Below are positions 16,381 through 25,607 of a stretch of 64,000 nt of DNA, piece after piece (within the stretch, counting starts at the first letter, position 1; each line of letters opens with the position of its first letter). The DNA comes from DATFVA01 sp963832355 (lineage in GTDB: Bacteria; Bacteroidota; Ignavibacteria; Ignavibacteriales; Ignavibacteriaceae), in contig CAWHTX010000008.1 in NCBI GenBank assembly GCA_963832355.1, positions 186,001-250,000 on the forward strand. Direction: 5' to 3'. The position numbers and the translations under genes are program-made. The notes under the pieces were generated by a model that was given only the letters and a program-made list of their open reading frames with translations, ran no database searches and had not been told where the DNA came from.

Positions 16381-19017
16381 ATGCCGTTTAATTTTAATAA
16401 ACTAACAGTTAAAGCTCAGGAGATAGTTCAGACAGCGATCGAGATCGCCCAGAACTATAATAACCAGATACTTGAACCGGAACATCTGCTTGCAGCGGTA
16501 ATCCAGGAGAAGGGAAGTATAGCCGATTCAATCCTGCATAAAACAGGAGGTAATGTAAGTGCAATACGTCTTAAGGTTAATGAGCTGCTTGAAAAACTCC
16601 CCAAGGTATCGGGAGCGGGAATAGGCAACCAGCAGATGTCGCCCCAGACAGGAAAACTTTTTGACGCTGCTGCCGAAGAGGCGCGCAATCTTAAAGATGA
16701 ATTTATCTCTACAGAACATCTTCTTCTTGCCCTATCAAAAACGGATAGTAAATCGGGACAGCTGCTAAGAGATAACGGGATTTCACATGACACGATCCTT
16801 GAGGCATTGAAAGAAGTACGCGGTTCGCAGCGTGTAACTTCACAGAATCCGGAGGAAACTTACCAGTCATTAAAGAAATACGGAAGAGATCTGAACGACC
16901 TGGTAAAGGAAGGTAAACTGGATCCGGTAATTGGTCGTGATGAAGAAATAAGAAGAGTACTTCAGGTGCTTTCCAGAAGGACAAAGAATAATCCCGTCCT
17001 CATCGGTGAGCCCGGAGTAGGTAAAACGGCCATTGCGGAAGGGATTGCACACAGAATTGTAGCCGGCGATGTGCCTGAAAATCTTAAAACTAAAAGAATT
17101 GTTGCACTGGATATGGGTGCGCTCGTTGCCGGTACCCAGTTCCGGGGACAGTTTGAGGAACGCCTTAAAGCAGTGATTAAAGAAGTCCAGGAATCCAACG
17201 GCGAGATAATACTATTTATAGATGAGCTGCATACTTTAGTCGGCGCAGGCGCCGTTTCAGGATCTATGGATGCAGCAAATATTCTGAAACCTGCCCTTGC
17301 AAGAGGCGAACTGCATGCTATTGGTGCCACGACTCTGGATGAGTATAAAAAGCATATAGAAAAAGATGCCGCTCTTGAAAGAAGGTTCCAGCCCGTACTA
17401 GTCAGCGAGCCTTCGGTGGAAGATACCATCTCAATATTGCGCGGACTAAGAGAGAGATACGAAGTACACCATGGAGTTCGTATAACGGATGCCGCAATAG
17501 TTGCGGCAGCACAGCTTTCTCACAGGTATATAGCCGACAGGTTCCTGCCTGATAAAGCAATTGATCTTGTCGATGAAGCCGCCTCGAAGCTGCGTATTGA
17601 GATTGATTCGATGCCGGAAGAGCTTGATAATCTTGAAAGAAAGATCAAACAGCTCGAGATAGAGCGGGAAGCTCTGAAAAGGGAAAAAGATGAAGCCTCT
17701 GCAAAAAGACTCGAAGAATTGAAAAAGGAACTGGGCGGTCTCGAAGAGGAAAGAAACACCCTTCGAATGCACTGGGACCTTGAGAAGGAAAAGATCCGGC
17801 AGATAAGAGGAATGAAGAGTGAGATTGATAATGCAAAGACACTTGCAGAACGTTACGAACGTGAAGGTGATCTGGGTAAGGTTGCCGAGTTAAGGTACGG
17901 TAAGATCGCAACACTTGAAAAGCAGCTTAAAGAGGAAACCCAAAATCTCACAGCGGTTCAGAAAGATAAGAAAATGCTTAAGGAAGAAGTTGATGCTGAG
18001 GATATAGCGGAAGTCGTTTCCAAATGGACAGGCATACCTGTAAGCAGAATGCTGGAAAGTGAGAGAAGTAAACTATTAAGACTTGAAGATGAACTGCACA
18101 GACGTGTAATAGGACAGGATGAAGCTGTCTCTGCCGTAGCTAATGCGATCAGGAGATCAAGAACCGGACTGCAGGACATAAACCGTCCGCTCGGTTCATT
18201 CATATTCATGGGTACAACCGGTGTGGGAAAAACCGAGCTTGCACGTGCTCTTGCTGAATTCCTTTTTGACGATGAACATGCAATGGTACGAATTGATATG
18301 TCGGAATATATGGAAAAGTTCTCCGTCTCACGACTTATCGGTGCGCCTCCGGGATACGTAGGGTACGAGGAAGGCGGTCAGCTTACCGAGGCTGTAAGAA
18401 GGCGTCCCTATTCGGTTGTACTTCTTGATGAGATAGAAAAAGCTCATCCCGATGTTTTCAACATTCTTCTTCAGGTGCTGGATGACGGAAGACTTACCGA
18501 CAACCAGGGAAGAACGGTTAACTTCAAGAATACGATTATAATTATGACCTCCAATCTGGGTTCACAGGTCATCCGTGAAAAACTGGAACACGTTAAAGAC
18601 GATGAAATTGAAAATGCGATGGGAGAACTGAGAGGACAGATGATAGAACTTCTGCGCAGAACAATAAGACCGGAATTCCTGAACAGAATTGATGAAGTTG
18701 TTCTCTTCAAACCGTTAACGCAATCGGAGATCAGAGAAATTGTCGATATCCAGATCAGGAACGTTCAGAAGATGCTCGACCAGAAAGAGATCACAATAAA
18801 CGTAAATGATGAAGCAAAAGACTGGCTGGCCAAACTTGGTTACGATGTAACATTTGGTGCGAGACCTCTTAAAAGAACGATACAGAAATACCTGGTCAAT
18901 CCATTGTCGCAGGAGCTGCTGATGGATAATTTCAGGGACGGAGACACTATTTATATATCGGTAGCGGATGGCGGAAAACTCCAATTCACAAAAGAGGAAG
19001 TCCACGCACAGGCTTAG
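16381..19017 (+). CDS. clpB: ATP-dependent disaggregase ClpB
   Basis: 878 residues, a full-length ClpB. Order: N-terminal Clp repeats (residues 1-150), AAA+ module 1 with Walker A GEPGVGKT (209-216), a long coiled-coil middle domain (about 405-525) that distinguishes ClpB from ClpA/ClpC, and AAA+ module 2 with GTTGVGKTELARAL, the pore loop region around GYVGYEEGGQ and DEIEKAHPDVFN. With DnaK and a J protein it extracts polypeptides from aggregates. Upstream 108 nt hold no other gene; a strong bidirectional hairpin terminator follows. Confidence 0.97.
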   Translation: MPFNFNKLTVKAQEIVQTAIEIAQNYNNQILEPEHLLAAVIQEKGSIADSILHKTGGNVSAIRLKVNELLEKLPKVSGAGIGNQQMSPQTGKLFDAAAEEARNLKDEFISTEHLLLALSKTDSKSGQLLRDNGISHDTILEALKEVRGSQRVTSQNPEETYQSLKKYGRDLNDLVKEGKLDPVIGRDEEIRRVLQVLSRRTKNNPVLIGEPGVGKTAIAEGIAHRIVAGDVPENLKTKRIVALDMGALVAGTQFRGQFEERLKAVIKEVQESNGEIILFIDELHTLVGAGAVSGSMDAANILKPALARGELHAIGATTLDEYKKHIEKDAALERRFQPVLVSEPSVEDTISILRGLRERYEVHHGVRITDAAIVAAAQLSHRYIADRFLPDKAIDLVDEAASKLRIEIDSMPEELDNLERKIKQLEIEREALKREKDEASAKRLEELKKELGGLEEERNTLRMHWDLEKEKIRQIRGMKSEIDNAKTLAERYEREGDLGKVAELRYGKIATLEKQLKEETQNLTAVQKDKKMLKEEVDAEDIAEVVSKWTGIPVSRMLESERSKLLRLEDELHRRVIGQDEAVSAVANAIRRSRTGLQDINRPLGSFIFMGTTGVGKTELARALAEFLFDDEHAMVRIDMSEYMEKFSVSRLIGAPPGYVGYEEGGQLTEAVRRRPYSVVLLDEIEKAHPDVFNILLQVLDDGRLTDNQGRTVNFKNTIIIMTSNLGSQVIREKLEHVKDDEIENAMGELRGQMIELLRRTIRPEFLNRIDEVVLFKPLTQSEIREIVDIQIRNVQKMLDQKEITINVNDEAKDWLAKLGYDVTFGARPLKRTIQKYLVNPLSQELLMDNFRDGDTIYISVADGGKLQFTKEEVHAQA

Positions 19018-19031
19018 CAACTCCTAAAATT

Positions 19032-19063
19032 AAGGGTAATACATCAGATGTATTACCCTTTTT
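19032..19063. terminator. Strong hairpin terminator between convergent clpB and a T9SS gene
   Basis: AAGGGTAATACATC (19032-19045) and GATGTATTACCCTT (19047-19060) are perfect 14-bp reverse complements, with TTT on the plus side. The two flanking genes converge here, so the hairpin could end transcription from both sides. Confidence 0.88.
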
Positions 19064-19080
19064 AATATTACCTCTCATTA

Positions 19081-21198
19081 TTACCTTAAGAAAAGCATCT
19101 TTTTTACGGAAGAAAAGTCCCCCGCAGTCAATCTGTAAATGTAAGTACCGCTGGAGAGCTTTTTACTGTTGAATTCAATATCATAATTACCCGGCGCTTT
19201 ATCTTCGTTCACCAGAACAGCAACTTCATTCCCGAGTATATCATAAACCGCTAGTTTTACATGTACTGAATTCAGACCTGATGGAATTTCATATTTTATA
19301 TGAGTAGATGGATTAAAAGGATTAGGATAATTCTGGAATAAAGCAAAATCAATTATCTTATCCGATACGCTTACCGGAGTTTCCGCCAAAATATTTTTTG
19401 AACCATTGTAATCAATTTGAACCAGGCGATAAATATATTCTCCGCATTCCAAATCAGTATCAGTAAAATTATAAATTTGTTTTTCTGTAGTTGTACCTTT
19501 GCCGGGCATAAAGCCAATCATCTGCCACTCAGGTGATTGTGCAGTCTTTCTTAAAATTTCATATCCTGAATTATTTATCTCGGTAGCTGTAATCCATTTA
19601 AGTTCTATGTTATACCCGTTCAGAGATGCATCAAACGAAATTAATTCTACCGGAACTTCAGAATCATACAAGACGCCTCCCACCCATGTTCCCCATGTAT
19701 CCAGCGCTTCAACGTATTCGCCGCAAATCCAGAAACTCACGCTATCGGCAGGGTCAATCCAGGCACCGCTGTAATCACCCCACCTGTTTCGTCCTGATCC
19801 ATAATCTTTATAATAATAATTATTTCCGGGTTTCAGGGCATAACTTCCTGTGGGGACAGAAGAATCGGGCAGTATAGTATAGTAAGCGCCGGCATATTCA
19901 TTTTCAGAAGACCGGCTGTAAGAAAATATTATGTTCTTATTTTTATCCATTGCCAATCCGGGGAAAAAATAAAAATGCTGGTCGTCTCCCATAACCACTT
20001 CCCGTTCAAGTGAATTAGTGGCAGGATCAAAGGCAACAAAGTGCAGGCAGGAAAGTGAAGTATAGTTGGGATTTTTAATCGGGTGGACGAGGGAAATAAT
20101 ACCATCCCTGTAAAGAGGTTCATACTTTAACGCACCACCTCCGCAATCTATTTTCAAACCTCCACCCTGCTGAGAAGCATCGGGTGCACTGGAATAGCTA
20201 ATTGTGTTTATGTTAGACCCCGTTAACACAGGATTAGATAATGGATCAGTTAATTCATACCAGGATAAATGATTGCCGCTGGCCGGCATATAGACCAAAT
20301 AATAAGAATCAGAATTCGATTCCATTCTCACAGGACGGAGTGTTACGAGCTGCGAACCGCTGCCGGGGGCGGAAATAGACCAGATATCCTTCCAGGTAAC
20401 TGTCCCGGGATTAGCATTTATATAAACATTTGATTTATCAATGATTCTAAGCTTTACATAATTGTAGAAACCCGTAAAAGAAAATTGATTTGAACACAAA
20501 TAAATACAGTTTTCATCAAAACCCACTCCTTCATAATCTGCCCAGTTTCCTGAAGCTGCACTGCCATTAACATCGGACGGCAAAGCCCAGTTAAACCAGG
20601 TTCCATTTGGATCCGAATCATCAGAAACCGAAAGTAGATAATAATTTTCACCCTGCGTAATTCCGCTGGCCAGCCATACCATAATCCACCTTGATGCAAA
20701 AGGATCATACGCGATCTTGGGATCAAATACAGGCAGATTTGAAAACAGACTTCCGTACCAGGTTTGAGCATCGATGGTTTTCATGACATTTCCATTCTTG
20801 TCGAAGATTCTGAATTCCGAATTGACAACCATCATTAAATGGTCAGGCCCCGCTGCAATATAATCATCCGGAGGAATCTGGTTGTTATCAGGAAATCCTT
20901 CAAAATCGCTGAACAAAATTGTAGAATCGAGTGAGTTATCTATTCTATCAGTCAGCTGATAATATTCAGTTGGTAAATTAATTGAACCTCCGGTATTTAT
21001 GTAACTGGAACTCTCTTCCGGCTCAAAAACATTAAAAATTCTGAATCGTTTGGCCGATGCCGGTGTTTCTGAAAAGTCATTTGTGTTAAGTGTAATGCCT
21101 GAGCCGATTGAACCATCCGCCGGTCCCTCGTAAGTTATTTGTGCTGAAGTTGAGATGGTAAATAACAATATGATTGGTAAGAGAATAATTCCCCGCAT
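19081..21198 (-). CDS. Large secreted protein with T9SS type A sorting domain
   Basis: 705 residues. An N-terminal signal peptide (about 20 residues, ending TISTSAQ) leads into a long extracellular region rich in Asp, Ser, Trp and Tyr, with text such as FDPKIAYDPFASRWIMVW that suggests a propeller-like or beta-rich fold. Near residue 520 comes the VELISFDASLNGYNIEL fibronectin-like module often found before sorting domains. The C-terminal 85 residues are the T9SS signal: NYPNPFNPSTHIKYEIP, a DILGNEVAVLVNE strand and the terminal SSGTYIYRLTAG. It is predicted to be exported by Sec, then secreted or surface-attached by the Por system. Substrate or binding target unknown. Confidence 0.88.
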   Translation of the reverse strand: MRGIILLPIILLFTISTSAQITYEGPADGSIGSGITLNTNDFSETPASAKRFRIFNVFEPEESSSYINTGGSINLPTEYYQLTDRIDNSLDSTILFSDFEGFPDNNQIPPDDYIAAGPDHLMMVVNSEFRIFDKNGNVMKTIDAQTWYGSLFSNLPVFDPKIAYDPFASRWIMVWLASGITQGENYYLLSVSDDSDPNGTWFNWALPSDVNGSAASGNWADYEGVGFDENCIYLCSNQFSFTGFYNYVKLRIIDKSNVYINANPGTVTWKDIWSISAPGSGSQLVTLRPVRMESNSDSYYLVYMPASGNHLSWYELTDPLSNPVLTGSNINTISYSSAPDASQQGGGLKIDCGGGALKYEPLYRDGIISLVHPIKNPNYTSLSCLHFVAFDPATNSLEREVVMGDDQHFYFFPGLAMDKNKNIIFSYSRSSENEYAGAYYTILPDSSVPTGSYALKPGNNYYYKDYGSGRNRWGDYSGAWIDPADSVSFWICGEYVEALDTWGTWVGGVLYDSEVPVELISFDASLNGYNIELKWITATEINNSGYEILRKTAQSPEWQMIGFMPGKGTTTEKQIYNFTDTDLECGEYIYRLVQIDYNGSKNILAETPVSVSDKIIDFALFQNYPNPFNPSTHIKYEIPSGLNSVHVKLAVYDILGNEVAVLVNEDKAPGNYDIEFNSKKLSSGTYIYRLTAGDFSSVKKMLFLR

Positions 21199-21543
21199 CT
21201 TCTTTCCCTTTCAATAGATTAGTAGTCTACGAATTAACTTTATTAATTTACTGTAATTATCTCTTAATTGTCAATCAAAACCATGGAATGAATGTGTTTA
21301 TCATCCTGATAATACCGGTATCTCCCTGGCCTGTTTTAAGCGGCATTTAATAAGAACTGTTAAGATTTCCCGGCCGATTTATGACAATACCTGACCACAC
21401 TGTTATTCGTCCCGGGATTTTACCGACTCTGTCTTTATTACTTTATCCGAAAATATCATTAAATTTGAGGTTGGTCTGGAATAGTTTTTGAAACTATTCT
21501 AATGAATATGACGTTTAAGTAGTAAGAGAAAACCAGGTTTTAT
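21199..21543. other. Divergent intergenic region with inverted repeat
   Basis: 345 bp between the divergent T9SS gene and the HisH-like gene. The only structure noticed is the inverted repeat at 21479-21499. Promoters for both genes should lie here, but no consensus could be assigned with confidence. Confidence 0.4.
21479..21499. promoter_or_regulatory. Inverted repeat upstream of the HisH-like gene
   Basis: GAATAGTTT (21479-21487) and AAACTATTC (21491-21499) are perfect 9-bp reverse complements around a TTG loop; pairing can extend by a G-T and a T-A. It lies 45 bp before the ATG at 21544 and has no adjacent T-run, so an operator or 5'-leader hairpin is more likely than a terminator. Confidence 0.45.
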
Positions 21544-22128
21544 ATGTTATCCCTAATTAAATGTGAAGATTCATCGGTAAATGAGCTTTCGCTTGTTCTG
21601 AAGCAGTTAGATGTACCTTACAGGGTCACAACTACCGAAGCTGACATTTGCAAAAGTGATAAAGTAATTCTCTATGGCAGCGGCTCCGCAAAGCAGAACA
21701 TCAGGCAGCTTCATCTTCTGAATCTTTTTTCTATGTTAAGAATGATCAAAAATCCAATCCTGGGAATAGGTCTTGGTGTTGAACTTATGTGCGAGCATAC
21801 TTCGGGAGAAAATTTATCCTGCCTGGGATTATTTCCTGTTGATTCCAATAAAATCGAAGATGAAAAAGTTCTCGTTTCCCACTCAGGTTTGAAAAAGATC
21901 GATATCCTTAAACCGGGCAGGCTTTTCGAAGGAATAAATACAGGAACCGAGTTTTTCTTTTCCGAATATTATTATCTTCCTGAAAATCAATACACCACTT
22001 CAGTTGTGAATAACGGGGAAACTTTTTCTGCATCAGTCGAACGGGAAAATGCTTTTGGAGTACAGTTTCATCCTGAAAAATCGGGAGAGGCAGGACTTAC
22101 GCTGCTAAAGAACTTTATCAACCTCTAG
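21544..22128 (+). CDS. HisH-like class I glutamine amidotransferase homologue lacking the catalytic cysteine
   Basis: 194 residues that align along their length with HisH, the glutaminase subunit of imidazole-glycerol-phosphate synthase. The nucleophile elbow, normally GICLGMQL, reads GIGLGVEL, so the catalytic Cys is Gly76. The other triad residues remain: His176 and Glu178 in FGVQFHPEKSG. The oxyanion-strand region LYGSGSAKQN also departs from the usual PGVGAF. Glutamine hydrolysis by the standard mechanism is therefore unlikely. No hisF or other his gene is nearby; it stands alone between divergent and downstream unrelated genes. Possible roles are a regulatory pseudoenzyme or a different ligand. 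The cysteine loss is one base (TGT to GGT), so sequence error should be excluded. Confidence 0.8.
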   Translation: MLSLIKCEDSSVNELSLVLKQLDVPYRVTTTEADICKSDKVILYGSGSAKQNIRQLHLLNLFSMLRMIKNPILGIGLGVELMCEHTSGENLSCLGLFPVDSNKIEDEKVLVSHSGLKKIDILKPGRLFEGINTGTEFFFSEYYYLPENQYTTSVVNNGETFSASVERENAFGVQFHPEKSGEAGLTLLKNFINL

Positions 22129-22311
22129 CTAATCAATATCACTTCTTTTGAATATTTCTGTCATTTGTGATCTCATCTTTTTATTTTTCTATTCTAAATC
22201 AGAATTTATATCCCTTTGAACGATTAATAGTCATTGCCTGTTGATTATATAAGAATGCGATGATACTTATATGTATAATTTGACACCCGTAAAAAAAACA
22301 GGAGAAAAATA

Positions 22312-23397
22312 ATGCAGGACTTTCTTAGTCAGACATATTTCGGCAATACCGTATTGAACTATTTTATAGCACTCGGAATTTTTGTAGTTGGAATTATTGT
22401 AATTAAGATATTCAAAACAATAGTTCTTAACCGGCTGAAGAAATGGTCGGAATCCACCGAAACTCAAATTGATGACTTCCTTGTACGCGGTATACAAAGA
22501 ACCGTTGTGCCGCTTCTTTATCTTGGAGCCTTTTACCTTGCCATTGAATATCTGAAAATTGATCCCGATACGATGGGAATCATTAATAAAATTGCTGTCA
22601 TTATTTTCACCTTTTTCCTTCTTAGAGCTATCTCTTCTGTTATCCGTTTCTCTCTTAGTGCTTATGTGAGAAAAAAAGGTGGAGAGGAATCACGGGAAAA
22701 AGAACTTCGGGGAATCTCTACTATAATAGGACTGATTATCTGGACGGTTGGTCTTGTCTTTTTACTGGATAACCTGGGATTCAAAGTTTCAGCGGTTATA
22801 ACAGGTCTCGGTATCGGCGGTATTGCGGTAGCTCTGGCAGCGCAGGCAATATTGGGTGATTTGTTTGCCTACTTTGTCATCTTCTTCGACCGTCCTTTTG
22901 AAATAGGAGACTTTATCATTGTCGGTGATAAGCTCGGTTCAGTTGAATATATTGGGTTGAAGACAACCAGGGTAAGAAGTCTTAGCGGTGAGCAGCTTGT
23001 CTTTTCAAATAAAGATCTGACTGATTCAAGGATCCACAATTATAAAAAGATGGAGCGCAGAAGGGTAGTCTTTCAGCTTGGAGTAATTTATCAGACAACT
23101 CTTGAACAGGTAAAGGAAATTCCCGGGATTGTCCGAAAGATCATTGAAGATCAGGAAGATACTGCTTTCGATAGAGGACATTTTGCAAAATACGGTGATT
23201 TTAGCCTGAACTTTGAATTTGTGTATTATGTGATCGGAGCAGATTACAACAAGTACATGGATATACAACAGGCAATAAACCTGGCGATATATAAAGTCTT
23301 TGAGGAAAAAGGGATCGAGTTTGCTTATCCCACGCAGACCCTGTTTATGTCAATGCTTAATGGAAATGGTTCAGAGCAGAAAGAATTGAAATCGTAA
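22312..23397 (+). CDS. MscS-family mechanosensitive channel
   Basis: 361 residues. Three or four N-terminal transmembrane helices are followed by the pore-lining helix region with ITGLGIGGIAVALAAQAILG and then DLFAYFVIFFDRPFEIGDFI, which are MscS hallmarks. The C-terminal cytosolic beta and alpha/beta domains follow. The protein opens under membrane tension to release solutes after hypo-osmotic shock. AGGAGA lies just upstream of the ATG. The gene converges with the metallophosphoesterase gene after 16 nt. Confidence 0.95.
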   Translation: MQDFLSQTYFGNTVLNYFIALGIFVVGIIVIKIFKTIVLNRLKKWSESTETQIDDFLVRGIQRTVVPLLYLGAFYLAIEYLKIDPDTMGIINKIAVIIFTFFLLRAISSVIRFSLSAYVRKKGGEESREKELRGISTIIGLIIWTVGLVFLLDNLGFKVSAVITGLGIGGIAVALAAQAILGDLFAYFVIFFDRPFEIGDFIIVGDKLGSVEYIGLKTTRVRSLSGEQLVFSNKDLTDSRIHNYKKMERRRVVFQLGVIYQTTLEQVKEIPGIVRKIIEDQEDTAFDRGHFAKYGDFSLNFEFVYYVIGADYNKYMDIQQAINLAIYKVFEEKGIEFAYPTQTLFMSMLNGNGSEQKELKS

Positions 23398-23413
23398 GCG
23401 GCCAACGGAAGGT

Positions 23414-24649
23414 TTATTCTTTTCTTAAAACTATAACAGTGATTTCAGGTGTGGAATTATATCTCATGGGAACCAGCGACATTCCAAGTCCTCTTGTAAC
23501 GATCATCAGCATATTCCCGAAATGAAAATCACCGCGAACGAACCTGGTCTCTAACAGAGTGGGAGTAAGATTTATGAAGGGGAACAGGAAGGTGACCTGT
23601 CCTCCATGAGTATGACCCGCAAGGAACAGATTATACCCGGAATCAGCTGCTTTCTGAACAGCCAGTGCGTTCGGTTGATGTATCAGCATTATTTTGAGGT
23701 CGGAGTGGTTTTGAGCATTAACCAGGCTATCGAGTACTTCCGCTCTCAAATGCTCCACATAGGTACTCGTCAGAAAGGTTATTCCGATAGTTGAATTTTT
23801 AACCTTTAACTCGATATCCTTATTATTATACATCTCAACATTATATTTATCCATAGCCGCCTCTACTTCTCTAAGACTTCGCGAATAATCATTTCTGTAT
23901 GCCCAGTTATCATGGTCGCCGATACAGGAATAAACGCCGTATTTAGATTTTATTTTTCCGACGTATTCAGCTGCCTCATCGATATAATCGGGCGTCGAGG
24001 TTATCATATCGCCGCCGATCAGCACAAGGTCCGGATCAGTATCATTTACCCTTCTGATATATTTTCCCAGTCTTGAAGCATCGGTATAAGCATCCGCCTG
24101 AATATCAGAAATAAATGTAATCCTGAAATTGTTCAGCTCCCGGGGAAGGTCCTTATCTTTATATTCAACTATCCTGGTTGAAACCACGTAATAATCCACG
24201 ATCACCCTGGCCGGAACATAAAGGATAAAGAAGGCAAGAATAATTACAACCAGCCTGGCTTCATTTAGCCTGAACTTTTCTTTGTACTTGCGATAGAGCG
24301 GAAGCAGAAGAAGCTTAACAACTTCTATTATAAAAAACAGGAGTATACACTGCACCACAAAAAAAGTCCAAAGCCAGAAAGGATAGAGAAGGAAATAATT
24401 TATTGCCCATCCCTCGGGAATATTCGGTCTTGACTGGCCGGTTGATGAAGAAAGGAAAATATAAGCACCCAGTAAAAAAACAGGATAAAGATTAAAAAAA
24501 ATCAGCAGGATCCTGAAGATCCTTTTAAGAATTTTTGTAGAAACCCGCGGGAATACCAGCCGGATAGACCTATACGCCTTCCTGCTAAAGTAGAACTGGA
24601 CCAGGATTATCAGGATAAAAGTTATAAAAATGACTACAATGAAGCCCAT
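23414..24649 (-). CDS. Membrane-anchored calcineurin-like metallophosphoesterase (YkuE-like)
   Basis: 411 residues. Four or five N-terminal transmembrane segments (residues 1-165) precede a phosphoesterase domain. Motifs: I FISDIQAD, II GGDMIT, III GDHDNW, IV LIHQPN and V AGHTHGGQ. Motif I normally reads D-x-H; here the histidine position is Gln, and motif III has GDHD rather than GNHD. Two metal ligands are therefore altered, although the remaining His and Asp residues are intact. It may represent a subfamily with changed metal binding. The active site is expected on the outer face of the membrane. The substrate is unknown. Confidence 0.88.
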   Translation of the reverse strand: MGFIVVIFITFILIILVQFYFSRKAYRSIRLVFPRVSTKILKRIFRILLIFFNLYPVFLLGAYIFLSSSTGQSRPNIPEGWAINYFLLYPFWLWTFFVVQCILLFFIIEVVKLLLLPLYRKYKEKFRLNEARLVVIILAFFILYVPARVIVDYYVVSTRIVEYKDKDLPRELNNFRITFISDIQADAYTDASRLGKYIRRVNDTDPDLVLIGGDMITSTPDYIDEAAEYVGKIKSKYGVYSCIGDHDNWAYRNDYSRSLREVEAAMDKYNVEMYNNKDIELKVKNSTIGITFLTSTYVEHLRAEVLDSLVNAQNHSDLKIMLIHQPNALAVQKAADSGYNLFLAGHTHGGQVTFLFPFINLTPTLLETRFVRGDFHFGNMLMIVTRGLGMSLVPMRYNSTPEITVIVLRKE

Positions 24650-24735
24650 ATATTAGTAAAAGTTTCGAGTCTCCCCCGGTGAGAGAGCATCAGTATTGGA
24701 TAATTCAGGTTATTATTATGTACAACAAATTCTCT

Positions 24736-25482
24736 TTATAATTCATTCCTTAAATGCCGAACAAATTTAAGCATTTTTTCGTAATGGGTTCCTTTCCAGT
24801 AAATTTTATCGCAGTGCGCACAGTACCAGAATTCATTCTGCCATTCCTTCACCTTGGGAGGAAGGCGGTCTCCTATTTTATTTTTTTCGATGGGCTTAAG
24901 AATGTTGTTGCATTCAAGGCATCGAAGAAATTCATTGATATTTTCTTTAAGATCAAACCTTTCAATAACCTCTTTAACCTGTTCTTCGACGCTGCTGCTG
25001 CGTATCCAGTAACCGTGGGTGATCCTGTTATTCTTTAATAGTTCCCTGTCCTTTGTGAGTATAGCTCTCTTTTCATTAAGCGAGGTTTCAATTATCTCAG
25101 CATCCGAAAATTCATTTTCATACAGGACATCAAAGCCAAGCATCCGTAAATATTTAGCTAATGAACCAAGGTGAACATCTGCGATAAATTTAGGGTCTCT
25201 TAAAGGTATCTTTCTCAGGTGCTGAACGCTGGAAATATCGAGAGATTCAAAGACAGGGTACACACTTATTTCATCATTATGCTGTACAAGGTAACTGAAA
25301 TCCACAGAATTGCCGTTTACGAGTATCATATCAATTTCTGAATGCGGTACCCCCAGCGACTCGATCATATCTTTTACAGAAGTGCGATCTATAAACTGAT
25401 GATCAAACCTTACTTTCCTTTTCTCCTCAGGCAGGAAGTCATTTAATTCTTCATAAAACCGAAAGTAAGCTTTTTTGATCAT
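24736..25482 (-). CDS. Ubiquitin-like/Mut7-C RNase domain protein
   Basis: 248 residues. Residues 1-85 resemble the ubiquitin-like (ThiS/MoaD fold) domain often fused to Mut7-C. Residues 90-245 are the Mut7-C domain: a PIN-like start (KFIADVHLGSLAKYLRMLGF), acidic residues in SDAEIIE, LTKDRELL, and a C-terminal zinc ribbon with CLEC and CAHC. Mut7-C proteins are thought to be RNases of the PIN superfamily from fold analysis. It lies between aspS and the phosphoesterase gene on the same strand, but gaps of about 90-125 nt do not prove an operon. Confidence 0.88.
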   Translation of the reverse strand: MIKKAYFRFYEELNDFLPEEKRKVRFDHQFIDRTSVKDMIESLGVPHSEIDMILVNGNSVDFSYLVQHNDEISVYPVFESLDISSVQHLRKIPLRDPKFIADVHLGSLAKYLRMLGFDVLYENEFSDAEIIETSLNEKRAILTKDRELLKNNRITHGYWIRSSSVEEQVKEVIERFDLKENINEFLRCLECNNILKPIEKNKIGDRLPPKVKEWQNEFWYCAHCDKIYWKGTHYEKMLKFVRHLRNEL

Positions 25483-25607
25483 TTCGGAACAACTGTTTTA
25501 TAAAAAAATAAAATTAATACAGTCTTTAAGATGTATCTTACAGCAAAGAGAGCGGAGTCGATAAAGAATTCCCATCTCCGGATTATACCGGCCTGAAGTG
25601 AATTCTA

